Counted from the stretch's first letter, positions 1 through 7,717 are shown. The stretch is DNA of 64,000 nucleotides from Oxalobacteraceae bacterium (GCA_947448025.1 CANFLV010000003.1:1-64000); one strand, 5' to 3'. The notes: generated by a model not told the origin, from the sequence alone. Numbers and translations: made by a program.

Positions 1-712
1 CGTCACGATTTTTCAGCTGGGTGTACTGCATGTTGTTCTTTTTTGCATAGGCGTACTCGACATAGCCGATCGAATTTTTAATACGCTGAACGTTTGCAGC
101 CACGCCTTCATTGCCCTTGCCGCCGATACCGGCCGGCCATTTGACGGCTGTACCTGCGCCGACTGTCGCCTTGAATTCAGCATTCACTTTTGACAGGTAG
201 TCTGTAAAAAGGAAGGATGTGCCCGAACCATCAGCACGATGGACCACGGTGATTTCTTCCGCTGGCAACTTCACGCCTGGGTTGAGCGACACGATTTCCG
301 CAGCATTCCACTTGACGATCTTACCCAGATAAATGCCGGCGACGACTTCACCGGTCAGCTTCAATTGACCAGGCTTGACGCCATCGAGGTTCACGACAGT
401 CACGACGCCACCCATCACCATCGGAAATTGCATCAGGCCTTCAGCATCGAGCTCTGCGGCTGTCAATGGCATGTCAGAGGCGCCGAAATCAACCGTCTTG
501 GCCTTGATCTGCTTGATGCCGCCGCCGGAGCCGATCGACTGATAATTCATGCCGGTGCCGGTCGCAGCCTTGTAGGCCTCTGCCCATTTCGCATAAATCG
601 GATACGGAAAGGTCGCGCCTGCACCGGTAATATCAGCCGCTGCTGCATACGAAAAAGTCGTCAGCGTCGCAACGGCGACAATGGCAGACTTCAGAATTTG
701 GTTAATTTGCAT
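1..712 (-). CDS. pstS: Phosphate ABC transporter periplasmic phosphate-binding protein PstS (C-terminus outside window)
   Basis: Reading the minus strand from the ATG at 712 gives a signal peptide (MQINQILKSAIVAVATL, then an Ala-rich cleavage region) followed by the PstS opening DITGAGATFPYPIYAKWAEA, then GSGGGIKQI, DFGASDMPL and HRADGSGTSFLFTDYL, all typical phosphate-contact segments of the family. PstS captures inorganic phosphate in the periplasm for PstCAB. The frame stays open to base 2, so the C-terminal third and presumably pstCAB lie left of the window. A Pho box lies about 50 bp upstream, which fits PhoB control. Recognition is very secure; only the end is missing. Confidence 0.96.
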   Translation of the reverse strand, partial: MQINQILKSAIVAVATLTTFSYAAAADITGAGATFPYPIYAKWAEAYKAATGTGMNYQSIGSGGGIKQIKAKTVDFGASDMPLTAAELDAEGLMQFPMVMGGVVTVVNLDGVKPGQLKLTGEVVAGIYLGKIVKWNAAEIVSLNPGVKLPAEEITVVHRADGSGTSFLFTDYLSKVNAEFKATVGAGTAVKWPAGIGGKGNEGVAANVQRIKNSIGYVEYAYAKKNNMQYTQLKNRD

Positions 713-764
713 GTCGGCTCCAAGGTTGTGTGAGATATGACAGGCCGAACTCTAACTATCAAAT

Positions 765-782
765 ATGACAGCTTTATGACGA
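765..782 (-). promoter_or_regulatory. Pho box upstream of pstS
   Basis: On the minus strand the sequence TCGTCATAAAGCTGTCAT has two 7-mers (TCGTCAT and CTGTCAT) exactly 11 bp apart with an AT-rich spacer. It is nearly the PhoB consensus CTGTCATAAAACTGTCAT. It lies 53-70 bp ahead of the pstS ATG. A further isolated CTGTCAT is at 737-743, out of the 11-bp phase. PhoB binding is inferred from the match. Confidence 0.85.
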
Positions 783-823
783 AGACCACATCATTGTCAC
801 AAACATCAAAATCCTGCCGAATC

Positions 824-841
824 CAGTCATGGCATTGTCAC
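824..841 (+). promoter_or_regulatory. Pho box upstream of ppk1
   Basis: CAGTCATGGCATTGTCAC on the plus strand has half-sites CAGTCAT and TTGTCAC with 11-bp periodicity. It sits 48-65 bp before the ppk1 ATG, with a TAAAAT -10-like hexamer about 24 bp downstream (near 866). This is the expected layout of a PhoB-activated promoter without a good -35. Together with the pstS box it makes a divergent Pho control region. Confidence 0.65.
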
Positions 842-888
842 ATTGCCCCGCTACACTTGACGAGATAAAATAAAGCGGGAGCAATGAC

Positions 889-3006
889 ATGCTGAAAAAA
901 AATCGACCCCAGGATCATACACATCATGGCTCGCGCAATTCTGGCACCAGTGACTCTTTCCTGAACCGCGACCTGTCGCAGCTGGCATTCAATAAGCGCG
1001 TGCTGGCACAAGCTGAAGATGCCAGCATCCCGCTGCTGGAGCGCCTGAAGTATCTGTGCATCGTCAGCAATAACCTCGACGAGTACTTTGAAGTACGCGT
1101 GGCCAGCCTGCTGGCCAAGGCTGAAAGCAATGACCATGCGGGAGAAAGCGCGGCTTTTACCGCGTCGATGGCGGCACCGGATCTCGAATGCCATAGTATC
1201 GTCGAACGCCAGTACGCCATTCTCAATGAGGAAATCCTGCCGCAGCTGGCGAGCAAGGGCATCCGTCTGCTGCGCCATCAGGATCGCAATCCGGCACAAC
1301 GTGCCTGGGTCAAAGCGTATTTCGATCGCGAGGTACGTCCCCTGCTGACGCCGATCGCACTCGATCCGGCACACCCGTTTCCGCAAGTCGTCAATAAAAG
1401 CCTGAATTTTATTATCGAACTATCCGGTAAAGATGCGTTTGGCCGCGGCTCGGCCATCGCCATCATCAAGGCGCCACGGGTGCTTCCGCGCGTGATCCGC
1501 TTGCCGACTGAGCTGAGCGGCAATGGCATGGCGTTTTGCCTGCTGTCGTCCGTGATCCATGCCCACATTACCGACATGTTCACCGGACGCGACGTCCTGT
1601 CTTATTCGCAATTCCGTGTCACGCGCAATAGCGACCTGTGGGTCGACGAAGAAGAAGTCAAGAACCTGCGTCAGGCCTTGCAGAGCGAATTGCAGAGTCG
1701 CCCCTTCGGCGTCGCCGTGCGCCTGGAAGTCGCGAAAAACTGCCCGCCGCAGCTCGCCGATTTTTTACTGCAACAGTTTTCCATCGATCCGAAACGGCTG
1801 TACCAGGTCGATGGTCCCGTGAACATGGTGCGACTGCAGGAGTTGATTGATTTGATCGACCAGCCGGCATTGCGTTTTCCGGCATTCAAGTCCTCAGTCT
1901 CGAGCAAACTCTCTCAGGAAGATATCTTCACGGTACTGGCACGCGAAGACGTCCTGCTGCATCACCCATTTGAGTCCTTCGAGCCGGTCATCAATTTTAT
2001 CCGCGATGCCGCCAGTGACCCGAAGGTCGTCGCCATCAAGCAGACAATTTACCGCACCGGCATGAACTCCGCGTTGATGGAGGCCTTGATCACGGCAGCC
2101 CTACGCGGCAAGGAAGTCACGGTCATCGTTGAATTGATGGCACGTTTCGATGAAGCGGCGAACATCAATTGGGCTGAACGACTGGAGCGCGTCGGCGCGC
2201 AAGTCGTCTACGGCATCGTCGGCCTGAAGACCCATGCCAAAATGGCGCTGGTGATCCGCCGCGAAGAAAATACGCTGCGCTATTACGCGCACCTGGGCAC
2301 GGGTAACTATAATTTATCGACGACGCGCTTTTATACTGATTTCGGTTTGCTCACGGCGAACCCTGCCCTGACAGCCGAGGTCAATGAAATTTTCATTCAC
2401 CTCACCAGCCTGACGAAGCCCAAAAAACTGACGCATCTGTGGCTGGCACCGTTTGCGATGCAAAAGGAATTTATCCGCGCTATCCGCAATGAAGCCAAGA
2501 TCGCCCGCGCTGGCCGACCGGGACGTATCATTGCGAAAATGAATGCGCTCATCGACGAGTCCGTCATCGCTGCACTGTATGCCGCCTCGGAAGCCGGCGT
2601 AAAAATCGACCTCATCGTGCGCGGCGCCTGCACCCTGAAGCCGGGCGTGCCGGGACTGTCAAAAAATATCCGTGTGCGTTCCATCATCGGTCGCTTTCTG
2701 GAACACAGCCGCATCTATTATTTCCGCAATGATCTGGCACACGATGTCTATCTGGCCAGTGCTGACTGGATGAACCGCAATTTGTTCCGGCGCGTTGAAG
2801 TTGCCTTTCCGGTACTGGACAAACAGCTGAAACAACGCGTCATCAACGAAGGCTTGAACCCTTACCTGAAAGACAATCTGAATTCCTGGGAACTCGAGTC
2901 TTCCGGTACCTATCTGAAACGTAAGCCGCGCGCGCGTCAGCCGGCCTTTGGCGCCCAGCAGCATCTGATGCAAACGCTGGGATCGAACGTCACGGATATC
3001 GATTGA
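889..3006 (+). CDS. ppk1: Polyphosphate kinase PPK1
   Basis: The 705-residue product has the usual length of PPK1, which reversibly transfers the gamma-phosphate of ATP onto polyphosphate. N-terminal: FLNRDLSQLAFNKRVLAQA and LKYLCIVSNNLDEYFEVRVA are hallmark segments. The phospholipase-D-like catalytic half carries AIKQTIYRTG, the autophosphorylated-His segment LKTHAKMALVIRRE, YYAHLGTGNYNLSTTRFYTD, and NRNLFRRVEVAFPV near the C-terminus. The ATG at 889 has GGGAG about 8 bp upstream. sixA follows after 13 bp and is likely co-transcribed. A Pho box precedes it. The gene is intact and the assignment is secure. Confidence 0.97.
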   Translation: MLKKNRPQDHTHHGSRNSGTSDSFLNRDLSQLAFNKRVLAQAEDASIPLLERLKYLCIVSNNLDEYFEVRVASLLAKAESNDHAGESAAFTASMAAPDLECHSIVERQYAILNEEILPQLASKGIRLLRHQDRNPAQRAWVKAYFDREVRPLLTPIALDPAHPFPQVVNKSLNFIIELSGKDAFGRGSAIAIIKAPRVLPRVIRLPTELSGNGMAFCLLSSVIHAHITDMFTGRDVLSYSQFRVTRNSDLWVDEEEVKNLRQALQSELQSRPFGVAVRLEVAKNCPPQLADFLLQQFSIDPKRLYQVDGPVNMVRLQELIDLIDQPALRFPAFKSSVSSKLSQEDIFTVLAREDVLLHHPFESFEPVINFIRDAASDPKVVAIKQTIYRTGMNSALMEALITAALRGKEVTVIVELMARFDEAANINWAERLERVGAQVVYGIVGLKTHAKMALVIRREENTLRYYAHLGTGNYNLSTTRFYTDFGLLTANPALTAEVNEIFIHLTSLTKPKKLTHLWLAPFAMQKEFIRAIRNEAKIARAGRPGRIIAKMNALIDESVIAALYAASEAGVKIDLIVRGACTLKPGVPGLSKNIRVRSIIGRFLEHSRIYYFRNDLAHDVYLASADWMNRNLFRRVEVAFPVLDKQLKQRVINEGLNPYLKDNLNSWELESSGTYLKRKPRARQPAFGAQQHLMQTLGSNVTDID

Positions 3007-3019
3007 AACGGAGTGCCGG

Positions 3020-3478
3020 ATGGATCTGATCCTGTGGCGTCATGCGGAAGCTGAACCGGGCGAAGTGGATCTGCAGCGCGCCCTGACTGCGCGCGGCCAA
3101 AAGCAGGCACGCAAGATGGGCGGCTGGCTCGATCGCCATTTGCCGGACAAGGTGCGCATCCTGTGCAGCCCGGCTGTGCGCACCGTGCAAACAGCTGAAG
3201 CGCTGGGGCGCAAATTCAAGGTCATGCCAGAATTGGCGCCCGATGCGGTGCCTGCGGCGCTCTTGTCAGCCGCGCATTGGCCCAATGCGCGCGAGCCGGT
3301 GCTGATCATCGGCCATCAGCCAACGCTGGGGCAGCTAGCGGCACTGCTGATCGCCGGCAGCGAGCTGCCGTGGTCGATACGTAAAGGCAGCGTCTGGTGG
3401 ATTTCACAACATGAGGATGGCGATGGCAGCGGTAATTTTCTGCGCGCCGTGATGACACCGGAGCTCGTCAGTAAGTGA
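3020..3478 (+). CDS. sixA: SixA-type phosphohistidine phosphatase
   Basis: A 152-residue histidine-phosphatase-superfamily protein. It opens with the catalytic RHAEAE motif (MDLILWRHAEAE), followed by RILCSPAVRTVQTAEAL (phosphate-binding Arg) and LIIGHQPTLGQL carrying the second catalytic His. Length and spacing match SixA, which dephosphorylates phosphohistidine on signalling proteins, and not the larger phosphoglycerate mutases. It begins 13 bp after ppk1, and this ppk1-sixA pairing suggests a shared Pho-controlled transcript. The exact substrate in this organism is unknown. Confidence 0.88.
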   Translation: MDLILWRHAEAEPGEVDLQRALTARGQKQARKMGGWLDRHLPDKVRILCSPAVRTVQTAEALGRKFKVMPELAPDAVPAALLSAAHWPNAREPVLIIGHQPTLGQLAALLIAGSELPWSIRKGSVWWISQHEDGDGSGNFLRAVMTPELVSK

Positions 3479-3506
3479 CATCGGCTCCCGCAAGGAGAGC
3501 CGATGT
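3478..3506. terminator. Hairpin between convergent sixA and upp
   Basis: Arms ACATCGGCTC (3478-3487) and GAGCCGATGT (3497-3506) pair perfectly around a 9-nt loop between the convergent genes sixA and upp. There is no long T run on either side, so it is a plausible but atypical bidirectional terminator. Confidence 0.6.
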
Positions 3507-3517
3507 TCGGGCAATAC

Positions 3518-4171
3518 TTATCCCTTGGTGCCGAACAGCCGGTCACCGGCATCACCCAGACCCGGCATGATGTAAGCCGATTCATTGAGCCTGTCATCGA
3601 GCGACGCGACGTAGAGTTTCACATTCGGGCACAGCTTCTGGAATACCGCCACGCCTTCGGGCGCTGCCACCAGCGCCAGGAACACGATCTGCTCATCCGA
3701 CACGCCGCGCTTGGTCAACACTTCGACCGCATGCGCAGCCGAGTTACCGGTCGCGACCATTGGATCACACAAGATGAACAGGCGCGCCGACAGATCCGGC
3801 AAACGCACAAGATACTCGACAGGCATATGCGTATCGTGATCGCGATAGACGCCGATATGGCCGACGCGCGCCGACGGCACGAGTGCCAGCAAACCATCAC
3901 ACATGCCCATGCCGGCGCGCAGCACTGGCACGACCGCGAGCTTCTTGCCGGCGATGACAGGTGCATCCATTTCCTGCATCGGTGTCTCGATGCGCGTCGT
4001 CGTCAGCGGCAAATCACGGGTCAGTTCATAGCCCATCAAGAGCGTAATTTCACGCAGCAGTTCACGAAAGCGATGCGTCGACGTGTTCTTGTCACGCATA
4101 TGCGAGAGCTTATGCTGGATCAGCGGATGGTCGAGAATGAAGAGATTGGGGAAGCGCGGATCTTGCCTCAT
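3518..4171 (-). CDS. upp: Uracil phosphoribosyltransferase
   Basis: Salvage enzyme that converts uracil and PRPP to UMP. Starting at the ATG at 4171 the protein is 217 residues and opens [19 protein letters not shown], the conserved N-terminus of Upp. The frame extends upstream to 4267, but that extension is not family-like. It carries the PRPP loop segment [19 protein letters not shown] and ends with the uracil-binding [13 protein letters not shown] motif. It converges on sixA across a hairpin. No obvious regulatory link to the phosphate genes around it. Confidence 0.95.
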   Translation of the reverse strand: MRQDPRFPNLFILDHPLIQHKLSHMRDKNTSTHRFRELLREITLLMGYELTRDLPLTTTRIETPMQEMDAPVIAGKKLAVVPVLRAGMGMCDGLLALVPSARVGHIGVYRDHDTHMPVEYLVRLPDLSARLFILCDPMVATGNSAAHAVEVLTKRGVSDEQIVFLALVAAPEGVAVFQKLCPNVKLYVASLDDRLNESAYIMPGLGDAGDRLFGTKG

Positions 4172-4294
4172 GGCGGTGTCAGTCCTGTCGAATGTGGGGA
4201 TGCACAGCATGGTTCGCTGTGCTCGAAACACATTGTAATCCAGACACCGGCGGTCGGTCAGCGCCACGCCGAAAATCCCTGTACTGAATCGGGC

Positions 4295-5062
4295 TCAGAC
4301 GTCGCCGGTCTCTTTCAAATAATGGCGCGCATACCGGCCATCGAGTTTTGCCAGCGGCAGCAGCATGAATAAATCAGCGCTATGAAAATCATGGTCCCAG
4401 GCCGGCTCGCCACAGACCCAGGCGCCGCTGCGCAAATACCCCTTAATCAGCGGCGGCATATGCATGGACACGCCGGGTTCGGCTTCACCGAGCGGGAATG
4501 GCAAATGCGGCGTGACGCGATATTCAGCCGGCGCCAGATTCGAGGCGTTCAGCGCGTGATACAGGGCGCGCGCATTATGACCGCCATCAGCCAGGCTGAT
4601 GCTGGCGCAGCCGATCAGGTAATCGCATTTTTCACGTCGCATGAACGCGGCCAGTCCGGCCCATAACATCATGATGACGCCGCCACTGCGGTAGTCGGGA
4701 TGAATGCAGGCGCGGCCTGCCTCAGCCATACGGGGACGCAAATGATCCAGGCGGTCGAGGTCGAATTCCTGCTCAGAATAAAAACGCCCGAAACGCCGCG
4801 CTGCCTGCGGCCCCATCACGCGGTAGGTACCCACGACCTTGAGGCTGCGGTTATCGCGCACGATCAAGTGGTCGCAATGGTCATCGAAGACATCGCGGTC
4901 CAGGCCTTCTTCATTGACCAGCGCATCGAGGCCCATCGCTTCGACGAAGACCTTGTAGCGCAAATGCTGCACTTCGCGAATTTCCTCGGGCGTGGAAGCC
5001 AGGCTCAAGCTGAGCTTGGAAAAATGCGAATTCGCATCCGCCGTGACTGTCATTAAACGCAT
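4295..5062 (-). CDS. olsB: OlsB-like GNAT N-acyltransferase (probable ornithine lipid synthesis)
   Basis: A 255-residue GNAT-fold acyltransferase of the OlsB/PlsC-independent type. Features are EIREVQHLRYKVFVEAMG at the N-terminus, VVGTYRVMGP, the EAGRACIHPDYRSGGVI acyl-donor-binding segment and YLIGCASISL. OlsB adds a 3-hydroxyacyl chain from ACP to ornithine, the first step to the phosphorus-free ornithine lipids. The ATG at 5062 is chosen because AAGGA lies 8 bp before it, whereas the upstream ATG at 5092 has no ribosome site. No olsA-like gene adjoins it. A three-unit Pho box array lies 58-86 bp upstream. Family membership is firm; the ornithine substrate is inferred. Confidence 0.75.
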   Translation of the reverse strand: MRLMTVTADANSHFSKLSLSLASTPEEIREVQHLRYKVFVEAMGLDALVNEEGLDRDVFDDHCDHLIVRDNRSLKVVGTYRVMGPQAARRFGRFYSEQEFDLDRLDHLRPRMAEAGRACIHPDYRSGGVIMMLWAGLAAFMRREKCDYLIGCASISLADGGHNARALYHALNASNLAPAEYRVTPHLPFPLGEAEPGVSMHMPPLIKGYLRSGAWVCGEPAWDHDFHSADLFMLLPLAKLDGRYARHYLKETGDV

Positions 5063-5119
5063 GGCTCGTCCTTGATGAGTGGAGACGGGCATAGCGTAAC
5101 GAGGAATTACTTCAGCAAA

Positions 5120-5148
5120 ATGACGCTTTCATGTCGGCATGATGACAG
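5120..5148 (-). promoter_or_regulatory. Three-unit Pho box array upstream of olsB
   Basis: On the minus strand three 7-mers in exact 11-bp register read CTGTCAT (5142-5148), CCGACAT (5131-5137) and GCGTCAT (5120-5126), with 4-nt spacers CATG and GAAA. The first is a perfect Pho half-site, the others match 5 of 7. The array lies 58-86 bp before the olsB ATG. Regulation by PhoB is inferred from the pattern. Confidence 0.7.
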
Positions 5149-5180
5149 CGGAAATAAAGCGGCTTCAGGCCGTAAAGCCG

Positions 5181-5205
5181 TTAAGTTAAGTTAAGTTAAG
5201 TTAAG
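5181..5205. repeat. Tandem pentanucleotide repeat (TTAAG)5
   Basis: Five perfect copies of TTAAG, directly upstream of the olsB promoter region and next to a small CGGCTT/AAGCCG hairpin at 5160-5180. Such microsatellites change copy number by slipped-strand mispairing. Confidence 0.95.
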
Positions 5206-5232
5206 TAAATAAGGTCAGCGTAAAATTAATTT

Positions 5233-5267
5233 TTAATTATTAATTATTAATTATTAATTATTAATTA
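5233..5267. repeat. Tandem heptanucleotide repeat (TTAATTA)5
   Basis: Five perfect copies of the self-near-complementary unit TTAATTA form an A+T-only tract 28 bp from the TTAAG tract. It contrasts sharply with the GC-rich surroundings. Confidence 0.95.
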
Positions 5268-5330
5268 TTTTAATTTGCTCCTTTTAAACCTTGCCCGGCA
5301 CATCATTGAATGCATCGTAATTTATGTCCG

Positions 5331-5394
5331 GCATCCGCCCTGCGCGCCACATCCCTGCTGACTTTTTAAGGGATGTGGCGCGCAGGTCGGATGC
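5331..5394. repeat. Long near-perfect inverted repeat (26-bp arms)
   Basis: Arms 5331-5356 and 5369-5394 are complementary at 25 of 26 positions around a 12-nt loop (centre CGCGCCACATCCCT / AGGGATGTGGCGCG). It is too long and has too little T run for an ordinary terminator, and the upstream gene already has its own hairpin at 5479-5500. A small 62-codon minus-strand frame crosses it (5284-5472) but resembles nothing I know. It may be a MITE-like or other mobile remnant. Confidence 0.8.
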
Positions 5395-5478
5395 CTCTGA
5401 GAGTCCAGCGTGGCGCAACCAGCGACCCAGCCGGATGAGGTTTTGAATTAGTCGCGCTTCCACGTAGGCCACTAACTT

Positions 5479-5500
5479 AAAGGCCTTAGCGTCAGGCCTT
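5479..5500 (-). terminator. Hairpin at the end of the H1/RHH gene
   Basis: On the minus strand AAGGCC and GGCCTT pair around the stop codon region of the 5492-6010 gene, followed by TTTAAGTT. A short stem with a weak T tract, so a modest terminator call. Confidence 0.5.
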
Positions 5501-6010
5501 GCTTTTCGGGGCAGCCTTCAAGGACGGCAAACGTTCGACGAGCGCCTTGATTGCTGTGACATCCAATGATTTGAGCAGCGTTAATGCAGCGCGCACGAGC
5601 TCACTTTTCTTGACATCGGTAGCCGCGAGTTTGCATGCCTGCTTCAGATCCTTCAGTACCGTGTGTTCGTCCTCGTGCAAATTGAAACTCGCTTGCACCA
5701 CCTTCGGCTTGCGAACCTTCGGCGCTTGTGTGGCCGCGCCATTGGCTTTGGCAGCGGGCGTTGCTTTACTCGCGACCTTGGCAGCTGGCTTTACCGCCGG
5801 CTTGACAGTCACCTTGGCCGGAGCCTTGGCAGCGACCTTGCTGGCTGACTTTACGGCCGGCTTCGTTGCCGCCTTTACTGCCGGCTTAGCCGCAGTCTTG
5901 ACGGCACGTTTAGTCGCCGTCTTGGCCGCTGCTTTGGCGGGCTTCCGTGCTGCGGACGTTTCGGCTACCGGCTCGGCTGCCACCGGATTTTTTGCTGTTA
6001 CTTCGTTCAT
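5492..6010 (-). CDS. Histone-H1-like tail fused to a ribbon-helix-helix-like domain
   Basis: A 172-residue protein in two parts. Residues about 1-105 are almost only Ala, Lys, Pro, Val and Thr in AAKPAVKAATKPAVK-type repeats, like bacterial histone-H1 homologues and the tails of PHA-granule or nucleoid proteins. Residues about 108-160 (VVQASFNLHEDEH, then two amphipathic helices ending ELVRAALTLLKSL) have the strand-helix-helix pattern of ribbon-helix-helix DNA-binding dimers. A strong GAGGAG site precedes the ATG at 6010. It starts 39 bp after ppx and is probably its operon partner. A nucleoid or polyphosphate-associated role is inferred; no characterised homologue is recognised with certainty. 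Confidence 0.7.
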   Translation of the reverse strand: MNEVTAKNPVAAEPVAETSAARKPAKAAAKTATKRAVKTAAKPAVKAATKPAVKSASKVAAKAPAKVTVKPAVKPAAKVASKATPAAKANGAATQAPKVRKPKVVQASFNLHEDEHTVLKDLKQACKLAATDVKKSELVRAALTLLKSLDVTAIKALVERLPSLKAAPKSKA

Positions 6011-6049
6011 GTTTTCTCCTCTTCAGCGTGAAGGGCATCCGCGGGATGC

Positions 6050-7507
6050 TCAGCCCTTGCGTTTTATTGAAAAATCAATGCCGATCTCACCCCATGTATC
6101 GCGCTCTTTTTCCATCCAATAGGATACCGTTGGATGCCGGACCAGCCAGTCCGCCTTGAACTCGACCTCGATGCGGTTACGCATCTTGATACGCACATCA
6201 TCTGGCTGCATCACACAATGCGAATGCATGAACATGACCGCCAGGCGCAGCGCAAGCACTGCCTTGCACAGCTCCGCATCTTCGAGCGCGTCGCCGAGTT
6301 TTTTCAGATTGCCTTTTTGCGCGAGTATCAGGGTGCTCATCGTGCGCTGCTCACGCGTCGTGAAGCCCGGCAGGTCGGCATTCAGCATCAGGTAAGCCGC
6401 ATGCTTGTGGTAGCCACTGTGCGACACTGCCACGCCGATTTCATGCAGCATCCCGGACCAGTGCAAGTATTTGACGAGCGCGTCCGAATCGGGCTTTAAC
6501 TGCGCAAACAGCATGCTCGCGGTCTCAGCGACTTCACGCGCGCGCACCGCATTGGCGTGGAAGCGCGCGCGGAATTGCTCGACCGAGCGTTCGCGCCGGT
6601 CGCGCTTGGTCGCGCGCAGCTGCAGATCCCACAGCACGCCCATGCGCAGGCCAGCTTCGATCGGCGTCATGGTCTCGATGCCCAGCTCGCGCATCAAGCC
6701 GAGCAGGATCGCCAGGCCACCAATGATGACGCTAGACCGGTCAGGCTTCATGCCGATCAGCGCAATCCGGCTGGTATGGCCAAAGCCGATCAGACTGGTC
6801 TTCAACTCGTTGAGATTCTTCAGCGATAGGCTACCGTCACCGATATTGTTTTTGCTGATCGCATCCGAAATCGCGCGCATCGTGCCCGACGAGCCATACG
6901 CTTTTTGCCACAGTCGATTAGAAAAAGGCTGGGCCGCATCTTCAAAAATACTGCGCGCCGACAGAATGGCTGCGTCAAAGCCGGCAGCATCAATCCGGCC
7001 TTGCGGAAAAAATTCCAGGCTTTGCCGAAAGGTGCCGATCGAAAACGACTCGACGCGCTCAATCTCATGGCCACGGCCAAGGATCAGCTCTGTGGAACCG
7101 CCGCCAATATCGATAACGAGGCGCCGGTCATCAAGCGTAGCCAGACCGCAGGCAACGCCCATGTAAATGAAGCGCCCTTCCTCTTCACCCGAAATGATTT
7201 CAATCGGATAGCCCAGTGCCTTTTCAGCGGCGGGCAAAAAGCTCGCGGCATTTTTAGCGATGCGCAATGTGTTGGTGCCGACCACGCGCACGGCATCGAG
7301 TTCGAAACTGTTGATGAGCGTCTTGAAACGCGCCAGGCATTCCAGCGCCATCTGCATCGCCACGGCGGTCAGATTGCCGCTGGCATCGAGGCCGGCAGCG
7401 AGGCGAATCGGCTCGCGTGCGCTTTTTATGACACGCATTGCATTGCCATCGTGATGCCCGATATGCAGGCGAAAGCTGTTCGAACCCAAATCTACTGCAG
7501 CAAACAT
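6050..7507 (-). CDS. ppx: Exopolyphosphatase Ppx/GppA family
   Basis: Releases phosphate from polyphosphate ends (and in some members hydrolyses pppGpp). The ATG at 7507 gives 485 residues beginning MFAAVDLGSNSFRLHIG, the family phosphate-1 motif. In-frame sequence upstream to 7564 is not conserved. Other marks are ISGEEEGRFIYMGVA, VIDIGGGSTELILG (phosphate-2), YGSSGTMRAI, and a C-terminal HD-type helical half (LHEIGVAVSHSGYHKHAAYL). It is on the strand opposite ppk1, with sixA, upp and olsB between. A weaker Pho box lies 69-86 bp upstream. Choice between Ppx and GppA is by neighbourhood; length favours Ppx. Confidence 0.92.
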   Translation of the reverse strand: MFAAVDLGSNSFRLHIGHHDGNAMRVIKSAREPIRLAAGLDASGNLTAVAMQMALECLARFKTLINSFELDAVRVVGTNTLRIAKNAASFLPAAEKALGYPIEIISGEEEGRFIYMGVACGLATLDDRRLVIDIGGGSTELILGRGHEIERVESFSIGTFRQSLEFFPQGRIDAAGFDAAILSARSIFEDAAQPFSNRLWQKAYGSSGTMRAISDAISKNNIGDGSLSLKNLNELKTSLIGFGHTSRIALIGMKPDRSSVIIGGLAILLGLMRELGIETMTPIEAGLRMGVLWDLQLRATKRDRRERSVEQFRARFHANAVRAREVAETASMLFAQLKPDSDALVKYLHWSGMLHEIGVAVSHSGYHKHAAYLMLNADLPGFTTREQRTMSTLILAQKGNLKKLGDALEDAELCKAVLALRLAVMFMHSHCVMQPDDVRIKMRNRIEVEFKADWLVRHPTVSYWMEKERDTWGEIGIDFSIKRKG

Positions 7508-7575
7508 CCCCTGTGATCCCTTCGTTTTTATTGTCGACTTCGCCTCGCATGGCGTGTGCAGCATACCTGAACATT

Positions 7576-7593
7576 ATTGCAGCTTAATGACCG
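7576..7593 (-). promoter_or_regulatory. Putative Pho box upstream of ppx
   Basis: On the minus strand CGGTCATTAAGCTGCAAT has half-sites CGGTCAT (6 of 7) and CTGCAAT (5 of 7) spaced 11 bp, 69-86 bp before the ppx ATG. It is weaker than the pstS and olsB sites. Confidence 0.45.
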
Positions 7594-7677
7594 TCTTCGG
7601 AAAATTTATGCACCCGTATCCAGCCCCGATTCATCAATGATGATGGCACTGAAAATTTGCGTCCGCTCACCAATTTT

Positions 7678-7717
7678 GTGTGACATCCCTGTCATACAAA
7701 TGATACGAACGCGTCAT
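7678..7717 (+). promoter_or_regulatory. Putative Pho box array upstream of the TonB-dependent receptor
   Basis: Four 7-mers in 11-bp phase on the plus strand: GTGTGAC (7678), CTGTCAT (7689, perfect), ATGATAC (7700) and GCGTCAT (7711). The array ends 68 bp before the receptor ATG. The second and fourth units carry the signal; the others are poor. Confidence 0.45.

Noticed and set aside
3503-4372. Long plus-strand frame of 289 codons over upp
   Set aside because: Antisense to upp, His/Arg/Gln-rich translation without family resemblance; typical shadow frame of a GC-rich gene.
5181-5267. Chromosomal origin or DNA-unwinding element in the AT-only tract
   Set aside because: No DnaA boxes or dnaA gene near; simple microsatellites explain the composition.
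5284-5472. 62-codon minus-strand frame across the long inverted repeat
   Set aside because: Crosses both arms of the palindrome, has no ribosome site and resembles nothing I know; treated as repeat DNA, though a remnant gene is possible.
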